In this document: positions 22,947 through 31,198 of the stretch, one piece after another
How positions within the stretch are numbered: the stretch's first letter is position 1
Layout: every line of letters starts with the position of its first letter
Source: Thermoplasmatota archaeon
GTDB lineage: Archaea > Thermoplasmatota > Penumbrarchaeia > Penumbrarchaeales > Penumbrarchaeaceae
NCBI GenBank assembly: GCA_025457865.1
Contig: JALOTP010000029.1
Location: 1-46,605 of the forward strand
Direction: 5' to 3'
DNA length: 46,605 nt
The notes under the pieces: generated by a model
Seen by the model: the letters and a program-made list of their open reading frames with translations, nothing else
What the model was told of the DNA's origin: nothing
Databases searched by the model: none
Made by a program: the position numbers and the translations under genes

Positions 22947-23753
22947 ATGACCAACGGACACGACATAAGAATGAGACGGATAGGGGACATGAGGACCGGC
23001 AAGTTCGTCCTGGTCCCTATGGACCATGGAGTGACCGTGGGGCCCATAAAGGGCATCATGGACATAAGGGACACCATAAACAAGGTGGCCGCCGGAGGTG
23101 CGACCTCGGTGAGCATCCACAAGGGTCTGGTCAGCGAGGGATTGAAGGATGCAGGGGGCAAGATAGGACTGATCCTGCACATCTCGGCTAGCACCCATAT
23201 AGGCCCCTACCCCAACGCCAAGGTCCTGGTCTCCAGCGTGGAGGAGGCTTTGAGGCTCGGTGCCGATGCCGTATCGGTCCACATCAACGTTGGGGCCGAG
23301 ACGGAGAGGGAGATGCTCTTCGACCTGGGAGAGGTATCGAGCGCATGCCGGGAATGGCAGGTCCCGCTGCTTGCCATGATGTACACCAGGGGAAAGAACA
23401 TCAAGGACGAGCTGGACCCCGAGGCCATCAAGCACATAGCAAGGCTCGGTGCGGAGCTTGGGGCTGATATCATAAAGACGAACTATCCTGGAAAGATCGA
23501 GACCTTCAAGGAGGTCACCCGGGGCTGCCCCGTGCCCGTACTCATCGCAGGGGGACCGAAGATGGACACCGATAGACAGGTCCTCCAGATGGTCAAGGAC
23601 TCCATTGAGGCGGGGGGGAAGGGCGTCTCCATAGGCAGGAACGTCTTCCAGCACAAGGACCCGACGAAGATGGTCAGGGCCATACGGAACGTGGTCATAG
23701 ACGGTCTCGACGTCGATGAGGCCATCTCGGGCCTGGAGGGGACCAAAGGATGA
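22947..23753 (+). CDS. 2-amino-3,7-dideoxy-D-threo-hept-6-ulosonate (ADTH) synthase
   Basis: A 268-residue class I aldolase-type TIM barrel matching the archaeal AroA' enzyme (MJ0400 type). It condenses a ketose-derived three-carbon unit with L-aspartate semialdehyde in the archaeal entry to the shikimate pathway. Signatures: FVLVPMDHGVTVGPIKGI, GADAVSVHINVGAETERE, the Schiff-base Lys in GADIIKTNYPGKIETF, and PVPVLIAGGPKMDTD. GGTGATC stands four bases before the ATG. The gene overlaps the next by four bases. The aspartate semialdehyde substrate is supplied by Asd and aspartate kinase, encoded about 10 kb downstream. An FBP aldolase of the same family is the alternative, made unlikely by the neighbours. 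Confidence 0.92.
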   Translation: MTNGHDIRMRRIGDMRTGKFVLVPMDHGVTVGPIKGIMDIRDTINKVAAGGATSVSIHKGLVSEGLKDAGGKIGLILHISASTHIGPYPNAKVLVSSVEEALRLGADAVSVHINVGAETEREMLFDLGEVSSACREWQVPLLAMMYTRGKNIKDELDPEAIKHIARLGAELGADIIKTNYPGKIETFKEVTRGCPVPVLIAGGPKMDTDRQVLQMVKDSIEAGGKGVSIGRNVFQHKDPTKMVRAIRNVVIDGLDVDEAISGLEGTKG

Positions 23754-24781
23754 ACAGGACCGTTTGGATAAGGGCGGACCTGGGCCCGGACAGGGATGCA
23801 CGGAAGCGGATACTGACCACTGCCCTCGAGAACGACCTTTTGAACATCGTTGTCCTCGAAGAGGACCTGGACATCTTCAGGAAGCTCGGCAGGTTCGAAC
23901 CCATATCCATTATCGATGGGGACATCATCTCTGGCAAGGAGCGCGGGACCTTCATTACCATAAGTGGCAAGGATGATGAGCAAAGGGCCTCTTCCATGGC
24001 GGGGAAGGTGGACATGGTCGTCGTCGGTGTCGAGGACTGGAAGGTGATACCGCTCGAGAACCTCATAGCCTCCTTCCAGGGTTCCGGTACAAAATTGATG
24101 GCCCAGGTGAGAGACCTTTCCGATGTCCCATTGTTCTTCGGGGCACTTGAGCACGGGGTCGATGGGATAGTGCTCGACCCTGACACCACCGAAAGGATAG
24201 TCCAGCTAAGGACGCTGCTCGACAGATGCGGGAGCGAGGACGTTGGTCTTGCTGATGCCAGTATCGTCGAGATACGGAACCTGGGCATGGGCGACAGGGT
24301 CTGCATAGATACCTGCTCCCTCCTTCGCATAGGTGAGGGGATGCTCATTGGGTCCCAGTCATCAGGCCTCTTCCTTGTCCACTCCGAATCGGTGGGGTCG
24401 GAATATGTCGGGACCAGACCCTTCAGGGTCAATGCCGGTCCCGTCCAGTCCTATGTACTGGGCCCAGCGGATAGGACCCCATACCTTTCGGACCTAAGAG
24501 TAGGGGACGAGGTCCTTGCCGTTGACAGGAACGGTTCGACAAGACCTGTGATCATAGGCCGTTTGAAGGTGGAGAGGAGACCTCTCATGCTGATATCGGC
24601 AGAGCTCGACAGTAAGATATTCAACATAATCCTCCAGAACGCTGAGACCGTAAGGTTGATATCCGGTGGTGAGCCCGTGTCCCTGGTCGACCTCAAGGTG
24701 GGGGACCCCGTTAAGGTCCTGACCAGCGAGGGAGGAAGGCATTTCGGTACAAGGGTCAAGGAGACCATCATAGAGAAATGA
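23750..24781 (+). CDS. 3-dehydroquinate synthase II
   Basis: A 343-residue archaeal-type enzyme (AroB', MJ1249 family) that converts ADTH to 3-dehydroquinate by oxidative deamination with NAD. Typical pieces are the opening RTVWIRADLGPDRDARKRIL, GVDGIVLDPDTTERIVQL, VCIDTCSLLRIGEGMLIGSQ, SSGLFLVHSES and TRPFRVNAGPVQSYVLGP. Full length. It starts within the ADTH synthase stop (ATGA), so the two consecutive enzymes are translationally coupled. Confidence 0.94.
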   Translation: MNRTVWIRADLGPDRDARKRILTTALENDLLNIVVLEEDLDIFRKLGRFEPISIIDGDIISGKERGTFITISGKDDEQRASSMAGKVDMVVVGVEDWKVIPLENLIASFQGSGTKLMAQVRDLSDVPLFFGALEHGVDGIVLDPDTTERIVQLRTLLDRCGSEDVGLADASIVEIRNLGMGDRVCIDTCSLLRIGEGMLIGSQSSGLFLVHSESVGSEYVGTRPFRVNAGPVQSYVLGPADRTPYLSDLRVGDEVLAVDRNGSTRPVIIGRLKVERRPLMLISAELDSKIFNIILQNAETVRLISGGEPVSLVDLKVGDPVKVLTSEGGRHFGTRVKETIIEK

Positions 24782-24794
24782 GCTGTGGTGCCGG

Positions 24795-25496
24795 ATGACG
24801 TCTGTCTGTGTGACCCTCAGGGAGAAGAGCGCCGATGAGGCCCTATCCCTTTCAGGCAAATGCAGGTCCCTTGGTGCGGACCTGGTCGAGATCAGATTGG
24901 ACCATATGGGGAAAATCGATTGGGCCCCATCGCATCAGACCGCACTTGGGACCCTGGGCCTTGGCTCCGTGCTTACCCTTAGGCCCGAATGGGAAGGAGG
25001 TCACTTTTGCGGCAGCGAGGAAGAAAGGGCATCGCTCATCTTGGAAGCCCTGAGGACATGCCCCGACCATGTGGATATCGAACTCGACATGGACGAAAGG
25101 CTAAGGGACCCATTGGTCATCAAAGCCAAGGAACTGGGAATAATTACCATCATATCCCATCATGACCTTACGATGACCCCATCCTACGGTAAGATGATGG
25201 ATATCATAGAACGATGCGTAAGTGCCGGAGGGGACATTGCGAAGTTGGCTGTCAAGTGCTCATCAGTAGAGGATGCCGTTTCCTTGATGCATCTTGCTAG
25301 AGATGCCTCTAAAAAGGGGTTCAAATATTCCATAATGGGGATGGGTTTGTGCGGCCACATCACAAGGGTCCTTGCCCCCCGGATGGGGTGCGAGATGGTA
25401 TATGCTTCCATGGACGACCCTGCATCTTCGGACCAGATCGATATAAGGACCTTGAAGCGTATATGGGAACTCACGGGGACGGGTCAATGGAGATGA
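24795..25496 (+). CDS. aroD: 3-dehydroquinate dehydratase, type I
   Basis: A 233-residue Schiff-base dehydratase that forms 3-dehydroshikimate. Motifs: LVEIRLDHM, the catalytic HHD in IITIISHHDLTM, the Schiff-base Lys in GGDIAKLAVKC, and the product-site loop SIMGMGLCGHITRVLAPRMG. Slightly short but complete. GGTG lies just before the ATG. The last codons overlap the start of aroE. Confidence 0.92.
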   Translation: MTSVCVTLREKSADEALSLSGKCRSLGADLVEIRLDHMGKIDWAPSHQTALGTLGLGSVLTLRPEWEGGHFCGSEEERASLILEALRTCPDHVDIELDMDERLRDPLVIKAKELGIITIISHHDLTMTPSYGKMMDIIERCVSAGGDIAKLAVKCSSVEDAVSLMHLARDASKKGFKYSIMGMGLCGHITRVLAPRMGCEMVYASMDDPASSDQIDIRTLKRIWELTGTGQWR

Positions 25497-26353
25497 GCGC
25501 TCCTGGAGCAGGGACAAGGCTGTGCGGTCTCATAGGTGACCCCGTATCCCATTCGCTGTCGCCTGCCATGCACAATGCTGCTTTTCATTTCGAAGGCCTT
25601 GATATGGTCTATCTCGCCTTCAGGGTAAGGGAGGTGGGATTGGGCAAGGTCCTTGACGGGGTGAGAGAGCTCAACTTCCTCGGTCTCAATGTCACCATCC
25701 CCTACAAATCCAAGGTGATAGGGCTCCTTGATGCGATAGATGATGTTGCCAGAGAGATAGGGGCGGTCAATACCATCGTTAACAATGACGGGGAACTGAA
25801 GGGCCATAATACCGACTGGCTCGGAGCATTGGATGCACTCATGATGTCCGGTTTCGAACCGGCCGCCGGGAAAAGAGCGCTCATTATCGGTGCAGGAGAT
25901 GCATCGAGGGCGGTCTCTTATGCACTGGCCTCCTCGGGGATGGACCTCATCCTAACCAGCAGGAACTGGGACAAGGCCAGGCTACTATCCCGTCAAATGG
26001 GCAGGATGACCAGCGCTGAGATGGTCCCGCCCGAGGACCTGGGAGAGCATGTCCGCGACATATCCCTCGTCGTCAACTGCACCCCCCTCGGTATGGAGGG
26101 GTTCCCTAACGAGCTCCCTCTTGATGAGGGACTGATCGACAGCGGAATGACGTTATTCGACATCGTTTACAATCCCATGGAGACACCATTCATAAAGGCA
26201 GCAAGGGCCAGGGGGGCGCATATCGTCCACGGTCACGAGATGCTCTTAGGCCAGGGGGCAAGGTCCTTCGAGCTCTGGACAGGCAGGAAGGCTCCCATGG
26301 AGGTCATGAGGAAAGCGGTCCTTGATCGATTGATGGGGGGGGTCTTGGAATGA
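25493..26353 (+). CDS. aroE: Shikimate dehydrogenase
   Basis: About 286 residues. It reduces 3-dehydroshikimate with NADPH. The substrate domain shows LIGDPVSHSLSPAMHNAAFH, GLNVTIPYKSKVI (catalytic Lys) and KGHNTDWLGAL; the Rossmann domain shows ALIIGAGDASRAVSYALASS (GAGDAS where GAGGA is usual), VVNCTPLGM and HGHEMLLGQGARSFELWTG. The reading frame is open back to 25349, but the ATG at 25493 overlaps the aroD stop and begins just before the first strand; ATG 25487 is also possible. Coupled by overlap to shikimate kinase. Confidence 0.93.
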   Translation: MSAPGAGTRLCGLIGDPVSHSLSPAMHNAAFHFEGLDMVYLAFRVREVGLGKVLDGVRELNFLGLNVTIPYKSKVIGLLDAIDDVAREIGAVNTIVNNDGELKGHNTDWLGALDALMMSGFEPAAGKRALIIGAGDASRAVSYALASSGMDLILTSRNWDKARLLSRQMGRMTSAEMVPPEDLGEHVRDISLVVNCTPLGMEGFPNELPLDEGLIDSGMTLFDIVYNPMETPFIKAARARGAHIVHGHEMLLGQGARSFELWTGRKAPMEVMRKAVLDRLMGGVLE

Positions 26354-27216
26354 CCTTGGAGGGGGGGGCCCGATGCTTCGGGGCGGCGACGATAATAAAC
26401 GGTATAGCCACGGGTCTCGGAGCCTCTTTCGGCATAGGTTTGAGGACCGATGCCAGGGTCAGGCTCGTGAACGACCCTGAACATTTCAAGGTGACTATCA
26501 GGAACGATCCTGGCGAGGACCCTACGCTGGCCGTACAATGTGTGAAGGGCGTCCTAGAAAGGTTCGGCTTAAACGACCGATATGGTGCTGATATAGAGAC
26601 CGATTCCGACATCCCCATCTCCAGAGGGCTCAAATCCAGCAGCGCGGCGTCGAACGCAATCGTACTTGCTGTGCTGGAAGCACTGGGAGAGAGGTCTAGC
26701 GACATGGATGTGATATCCATGGGCATAGAGGCATCCTTCAGAGCGGGCGTGACCATAACGGGGGCCTTCGACGACGCGTGCGCGTCATACTTCGGCGGAG
26801 CTGTCGTAACGGACAACGTCCAAAGACGGATATTGGCAAGGTACCCCCTTGAAGAGGGTCTTATCGTCATAGTCCATGTCCCGGAGGAGAAGATCCGTAA
26901 AAGGAACGTGGACACGCATAGACTGTCAGGGCTCTCACCCGCCATCAAGGCCGCCCATGACCTTGCGCTCAAAGGGGATTACAGGACAGGGCTTATGATG
27001 AACGGCCTCATGTACGGGGCGGCCATGGGATTGGACACAAGTATCGCTCTAAAAGCGCTCGAGCACGGCGCCATGACCGCCGGCATTTCAGGTACCGGAC
27101 CCGCTACGGTCGTCCTCTGCGGTCAACAGAACGCTGATGCGATAGTTACTGCGTTAGGCGGCGGGCATATCATAAGGACCGTAACGAACGACGAAAAGGC
27201 CGGACCGATCCCTTGA
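26350..27216 (+). CDS. Archaeal GHMP-type shikimate kinase
   Basis: A 288-residue GHMP-superfamily kinase of the archaeal shikimate kinase type (MJ1440), unrelated to bacterial AroK. The ATP-binding motif is IPISRGLKSSSAASNAIVLA (about 89-108), followed by TITGAFDDACASYFGG and the late GISGTGPATVVL. It phosphorylates shikimate at the 3-hydroxyl. It closes the operon; EPSP synthase (aroA) is not in the window and must be elsewhere. The 3' end faces the NapH-type gene 10 bases away. Confidence 0.94.
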   Translation: MTLEGGARCFGAATIINGIATGLGASFGIGLRTDARVRLVNDPEHFKVTIRNDPGEDPTLAVQCVKGVLERFGLNDRYGADIETDSDIPISRGLKSSSAASNAIVLAVLEALGERSSDMDVISMGIEASFRAGVTITGAFDDACASYFGGAVVTDNVQRRILARYPLEEGLIVIVHVPEEKIRKRNVDTHRLSGLSPAIKAAHDLALKGDYRTGLMMNGLMYGAAMGLDTSIALKALEHGAMTAGISGTGPATVVLCGQQNADAIVTALGGGHIIRTVTNDEKAGPIP

Positions 27217-27226
27217 AGGTCCAACT

Positions 27227-28147
27227 TCAGCTGTCCGGTGCTTTTATCGTCCTCTTCTCAGCCTGGGGCTGACCTGAGAAAACCGTGCCTATGGACAGCG
27301 ACTTGGACTTGCATTCCGCGACGCAACGGCCGCACTTGATACAGTCGACCTTGCTCTTGAGGTCGTCCTTGGTGGGGTCGAGCCCCATGGGGCAAACTGC
27401 CTTGCACCTCTCGCAATGGGTGCACCATTTCCAATCGAAGTTCCTTCTGACGAGAGATAAAGGGTTCAGTATCGACAGGATGGCGCCCAACGGACAGAAG
27501 TACCTGCACCAGGCCCTTCCGTGCGTTAAATAGCCAAATGCCACATAGGCCGAGAACAACCCCACATGGTAGACCAACCAGGTAGCGCTGACGGTCTGCC
27601 ACGTAAGCCAGTACGGAATGACCCCCAGTAAGGCCCCGAAGCAGAGGTATCTGCAATAGAATATCATGCCTGTAAGGAAGGCAAGGACGACCACACCAAC
27701 GAGATAAACGTACTTTATGAACCTCATCCACTCGGGGGGGTGGAACTTGTGGATGCTGACCTTGTTGAGCATGTCCATGATCAAACCGAAGGGGCACAGC
27801 CAGCCGCAGATGGCCCTTCCCAATGCAACGCCAAAGGCCACGAGGACCCCGTAGATGTAGATGGGCAGCCGTGAATCTATGACATATCTCTGCAGCATCC
27901 CTATCGGGCATCCCAGCCAGGCAAGTTCGCAAGCCTGACAGTTGAGCGTGCAGGTGATGCCGCTGGTCCTAGGTATGGGAGCATGCCAAGCGTCAGGCAG
28001 CTTACGGAATATGCCCAACCTGTGGAATGCGAAGGCCCCTATCTGCATGGGCAGCCTGAATGCCACCCCTCCGAACCGGATGACGGCGATGACCACGGCT
28101 ATTATGACCGTATAGGCGACCAGTAACAGGGGTAGTGCGCTGACCAT
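27227..28147 (-). CDS. NapH/MauN-type membrane polyferredoxin
   Basis: A 306-residue membrane iron-sulfur protein. About five spans carry the family's paired CxxxCP motifs, GRAICGWLCPFGLIMDML and GRAWCRYFCPLGAILSIL, and a C-terminal double 4Fe-4S ferredoxin domain follows: CTHCERCKAVCPMGLDP and CIKCGRCVAECKSKS. An extra Cys cluster (GITCTLNCQACELAWLGCP) lies after the first span. Such proteins pass electrons between quinols or membrane donors and soluble partners. AGGTT precedes the ATG. It is 24 bases downstream of a small membrane protein gene, likely its partner. No nitrate reductase genes are present, so the redox partner is unknown. Confidence 0.88.
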   Translation of the reverse strand: MVSALPLLLVAYTVIIAVVIAVIRFGGVAFRLPMQIGAFAFHRLGIFRKLPDAWHAPIPRTSGITCTLNCQACELAWLGCPIGMLQRYVIDSRLPIYIYGVLVAFGVALGRAICGWLCPFGLIMDMLNKVSIHKFHPPEWMRFIKYVYLVGVVVLAFLTGMIFYCRYLCFGALLGVIPYWLTWQTVSATWLVYHVGLFSAYVAFGYLTHGRAWCRYFCPLGAILSILNPLSLVRRNFDWKWCTHCERCKAVCPMGLDPTKDDLKSKVDCIKCGRCVAECKSKSLSIGTVFSGQPQAEKRTIKAPDS

Positions 28148-28171
28148 TCTTCTAACCTGCCTTACCTTCCA

Positions 28172-28393
28172 TCAATACCCTATATGCCTCGCCCAATCAT
28201 AGTTCGCGAACTCCCTCACGTACCAGTCGTCTCCCAGCTGGAACGCAAGGATCAGGGCCAATATGGCAGAGAGGAGCAGGACAAGACGGACCCTGACGAC
28301 GATCTCGGGTGTGAGGTCGAACCCCTGGACACGGGCAATGATGCCCCCTACCAGTTTGCTCTTCATGACCCCTTCCATCTTCAATTTGGCCAA
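28172..28393 (-). CDS. 73-residue single-span membrane protein, TTG start
   Basis: Not recognised. The sequence has a basic N-terminus (AKLKMEGVMKSKLVGGIIAR), a membrane span about 36-53 (VRLVLLLSAILALILAFQLG) and a short end with DDWYVREFANYDWARHIGY. GGAAGGTGAT lies three bases before a TTG, the same spacing as elsewhere in the window, so TTG 28393 is taken as start rather than the internal ATGs at 28378 and 28366. Together with the polyferredoxin gene it forms a two-gene operon, and it may be a small subunit of that membrane redox protein. Confidence 0.68.
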   Translation of the reverse strand: MAKLKMEGVMKSKLVGGIIARVQGFDLTPEIVVRVRLVLLLSAILALILAFQLGDDWYVREFANYDWARHIGY

Positions 28394-28430
28394 CGTATCA
28401 CCTTCCTGCCTTATCGACCCACATATCCAA

Positions 28431-28447
28431 TGTGGTTACGAACCACA
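28431..28447. promoter_or_regulatory. Perfect inverted repeat before the polyferredoxin operon
   Basis: TGTGGTT-ACG-AACCACA is a perfect 7-base dyad with a 3-base spacer. On the minus strand a TATA-like GTTAAATACC lies at about 28472-28481, so transcription would start near 28452 and the dyad would fall at the beginning of the transcript. It could be a repressor site or a 5' hairpin. Regulator unknown. Confidence 0.5.
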
Positions 28448-28541
28448 GTGGATCGAACTATCCGAACCTGCGGTATTTAACAGTTTCTGGCTCATTGTTC
28501 CTATTCGGAAAATATGGACCATGCCGAACAGAGAAATAATT

Positions 28542-28574
28542 AAGATAATATAGTGTATAATTTAATATTATCTT
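28542..28574. repeat. AT-rich inverted repeat in a divergent intergenic region
   Basis: AAGATAATA at 28542-28550 and TATTATCTT at 28566-28574 are exact reverse complements around a 15-base spacer. It lies in the 413-base gap 28394-28806 between the divergent 73-residue gene and the surface-protein pair. Apart from this and the dyad at 28431 I see no gene in the gap. Confidence 0.45.
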
Positions 28575-28815
28575 TGATCGGATTGATGGTCCGTGACCGG
28601 GGTGCTCAATGGCTGGATATCCTTTCCATTTGAGCATGATTTTTCCTGGATTGTCCAATAATGTGAACAGAATGACCCGGGTGTCGCCATTATTGTACTT
28701 CTATGTACATTTATGAATATAATTCTCTGGGAAAACCCTCAAAAGGATTAATTAGTCAATGGTTCAATGATTCCCTCCTTAACTAGTATCTACCGTTTGA
28801 GGTCAGGTGATAGAC

Positions 28816-31188
28816 ATGGCAAAGGATAAAGAAATTGGAGGCAGAAAAATGACCATCCTATCCGTCCTCAAGACCTACGGATTGGCATTTTCGATCATGC
28901 TTATGCTGTTCGGGATCCTGCTACTGCCCTCATCCCATGTGATGGTCCACAGTAAAAGCCTTTTATCGGAGATCACCGGGGAGGTCAAGGCGAGCGCCTA
29001 TACGCCCTTCGTGAACAACGAGTTCGTATTCTATTGGAGCCCTATAGACCCGCTCTACGACCAGGCGGATACAGAGCAGAACTGTCCATGGGGCATAGAG
29101 AACGGCCACAACGATGACGACAACAACGGGCAGACCGATGACGAGGATAGACGTGGTATAAGCTTCTACGGTGATACCTATATAAGCGATGAGGGTGCGA
29201 TAGCCATAGGAAGTTACGATAAGAACAACAAGATAACGGTAAAGGTGGTCAACGGCCACCTCTTCACCGATAATTTCAAGAAGGAGTACCCGGCGAACAC
29301 CATACACTGCAAGGATGGTATGGTCTACGATGTCGACCAGGACGATGATGGAAAGCCTGACAAGGACCAGCCTGACATGATAGACCTCATGGACCCGGCT
29401 CGCGCCCCCTTGAACTCCCCTGACCTATTGAAGGTGAAGGACCATGTCCTCTGGTCGGGTACACTGGACAAGTACGAGGGCAAGGTATTCTACACCACAA
29501 AGGATTGGTGGCTCTGGGACGGGGTGTTGAAGGTCGAATCCACGGGCAGGATCACCATCAATAAGATGACCGTGACCGATGGTTATATCGATAAGAACGA
29601 GAACGGCCTTCCGGACCTCTGGGACGATTGTGACCCGGACAACGGGAACTACAATAACGGGGACGATGAGATCTCCCACGGAGTGGATACGCAATGGTTC
29701 GCCAATGGACTTAGCGATGATGCCGTCTGGTCCTTCTACGGGGACGAGTTCTTCGGGTTCGTCCACCGCGACCTATTGATCGCCAGCTATGATGATGATA
29801 ACAAGATCGAGATAATCGATATGACGGATGGGGACGATACGCAGACCGTCACATTAGATGCTTGGGAGAACTTCCAGTGGGTATCGACCTTCGTCGAGGA
29901 TACGACGTGCGGAGGCAACGATGCCGGGGACAACGACGAACTGGACTGGAACAATGGTAACTTCAATCCCCTACGCTTGTTCACCATGCCCTCTCAGTAC
30001 AGGACGGACCTCCTGGACAAGAGCGGAACGCCAGATGCCAACATAATAGGGATGTTCGCGTTGAATGACGTGCCCCTATCGACCTCGGCCACCTTGCGTC
30101 AGGAATACAACGGCAGATGGTGGATAGAAGATGGGGACAATAAATGGCGCATAGACCATTCCGAGAACGAACTGAAGGTCTATGAGTACATAAACTGGGA
30201 CGATACCGGATCCGTTAAACGGGCGATGTCGAGCGACATCATAGGAAAGGCGGTCGACTCTGGTAACTTCGAGGCAGACTGGGTAGTTGTAAGGTCCGAT
30301 AAGCCAGTGACCATATATGGTGGGATGTGGGACAACAACTTCCATTCCCAGGCCTACGGGTTCCTTGGTTCGCGGTACCTCGTTCCCTTGTCGACGGCGA
30401 TAACCATCACCGGTCTTGAGAGGGAAGCGCATGTCGAAATGGAGTTCGATGACAAGGCCGAGGAGGACTGTAGTGTCACTATTCACCCCGGTGAGATGTA
30501 TACCTACAAGAGCATGACGCCCAGGCCATTCTCCAACAATTACGTAGGCGAGATCTCATGGGCCAAGATCATAAGCGATTGGCCCATCCGTGTCGAGTAC
30601 TGGATGGCGAACGACGACAATGCCTTCGACGGGACCCAGATATCCACGTTCAAGAAGGGGTTCGATTACTACCCCGCCATGGAGAAATGGAACCTGGCCA
30701 TCCACCACCGCTGCATCGTCTATATCACGGCCCTTGAGGATGATACATCCGTGGGTTGGACCGGGACATGGCTTAGCGAGCAGCCATCGCATGCATTGCT
30801 TGACAAGTACGATATCCAAAGGATAGTCGTGGACTCCGACGAGGATTACAACGGTGATGAGAACGATGACACGGAACCCGATAACGAGGACGAGCTGGAA
30901 TCGGTCATGCAGATGATAACGGTGAACGCCGACAAGGAGGTCATGCTCGAGGTGAGGTATGCACGTGATTACTCCTGCGAACCTCAGGACATGGACCTGG
31001 TCCTGTCGGTCAAACCGACCATCCAGAGGTCGCAGGGAGGGACGAACTTCTATCCCATGCCGCTGGTCCTGACGCTGCTCTTCGCTGTTGAGGCCGTGGT
31101 CGTGGTTTCCGGGTCAAAGGGCCTCGTAGGGACCCTGACACTGACGGACAAGGGCCGCCTCTCGAAACTGTTCAACCGGTCCAAATGA
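28816..31188 (+). CDS. Large acidic surface protein with Ca-binding-like repeats
   Basis: About 790 residues. Signal segment near 25-45 (FSIMLMLFGILLLPSSHVMV), a long exported region, and one C-terminal span (about 752-775, PLVLTLLFAVEAVVVVSGS) with a short basic tail. Acidic loops like DVDQDDDGKPDKDQPD and DKNENGLPDLWDDCDPDNG look like thrombospondin-3 or dockerin type calcium loops. Repeated strands of the form VRSDKPVTIYGG and ISDWPIRVEYWM recur, as in the next protein. AGGTGAT precedes ATG 28816. It is probably a cell-envelope component; an exact family is not identified, although the SDKPV strands recall IgGFc-binding-type domains. Confidence 0.75.
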   Translation: MAKDKEIGGRKMTILSVLKTYGLAFSIMLMLFGILLLPSSHVMVHSKSLLSEITGEVKASAYTPFVNNEFVFYWSPIDPLYDQADTEQNCPWGIENGHNDDDNNGQTDDEDRRGISFYGDTYISDEGAIAIGSYDKNNKITVKVVNGHLFTDNFKKEYPANTIHCKDGMVYDVDQDDDGKPDKDQPDMIDLMDPARAPLNSPDLLKVKDHVLWSGTLDKYEGKVFYTTKDWWLWDGVLKVESTGRITINKMTVTDGYIDKNENGLPDLWDDCDPDNGNYNNGDDEISHGVDTQWFANGLSDDAVWSFYGDEFFGFVHRDLLIASYDDDNKIEIIDMTDGDDTQTVTLDAWENFQWVSTFVEDTTCGGNDAGDNDELDWNNGNFNPLRLFTMPSQYRTDLLDKSGTPDANIIGMFALNDVPLSTSATLRQEYNGRWWIEDGDNKWRIDHSENELKVYEYINWDDTGSVKRAMSSDIIGKAVDSGNFEADWVVVRSDKPVTIYGGMWDNNFHSQAYGFLGSRYLVPLSTAITITGLEREAHVEMEFDDKAEEDCSVTIHPGEMYTYKSMTPRPFSNNYVGEISWAKIISDWPIRVEYWMANDDNAFDGTQISTFKKGFDYYPAMEKWNLAIHHRCIVYITALEDDTSVGWTGTWLSEQPSHALLDKYDIQRIVVDSDEDYNGDENDDTEPDNEDELESVMQMITVNADKEVMLEVRYARDYSCEPQDMDLVLSVKPTIQRSQGGTNFYPMPLVLTLLFAVEAVVVVSGSKGLVGTLTLTDKGRLSKLFNRSK

Positions 31189-31198
31189 GGTCGTTCAA

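Noticed and set aside
22845..23801. Long minus-strand ORF of 318 codons
   Set aside because: It lies fully opposite the ADTH synthase gene, whose family motifs are clear. Its sequence is low-complexity and without any motif. Similar antisense ORFs occur throughout the G+C-rich genes.
27227..28147. Nitrate-reductase (Nap) operon member
   Set aside because: The protein is NapH-like in architecture, but no napA, napB or napG homolog lies nearby, so only the general polyferredoxin label is supported.
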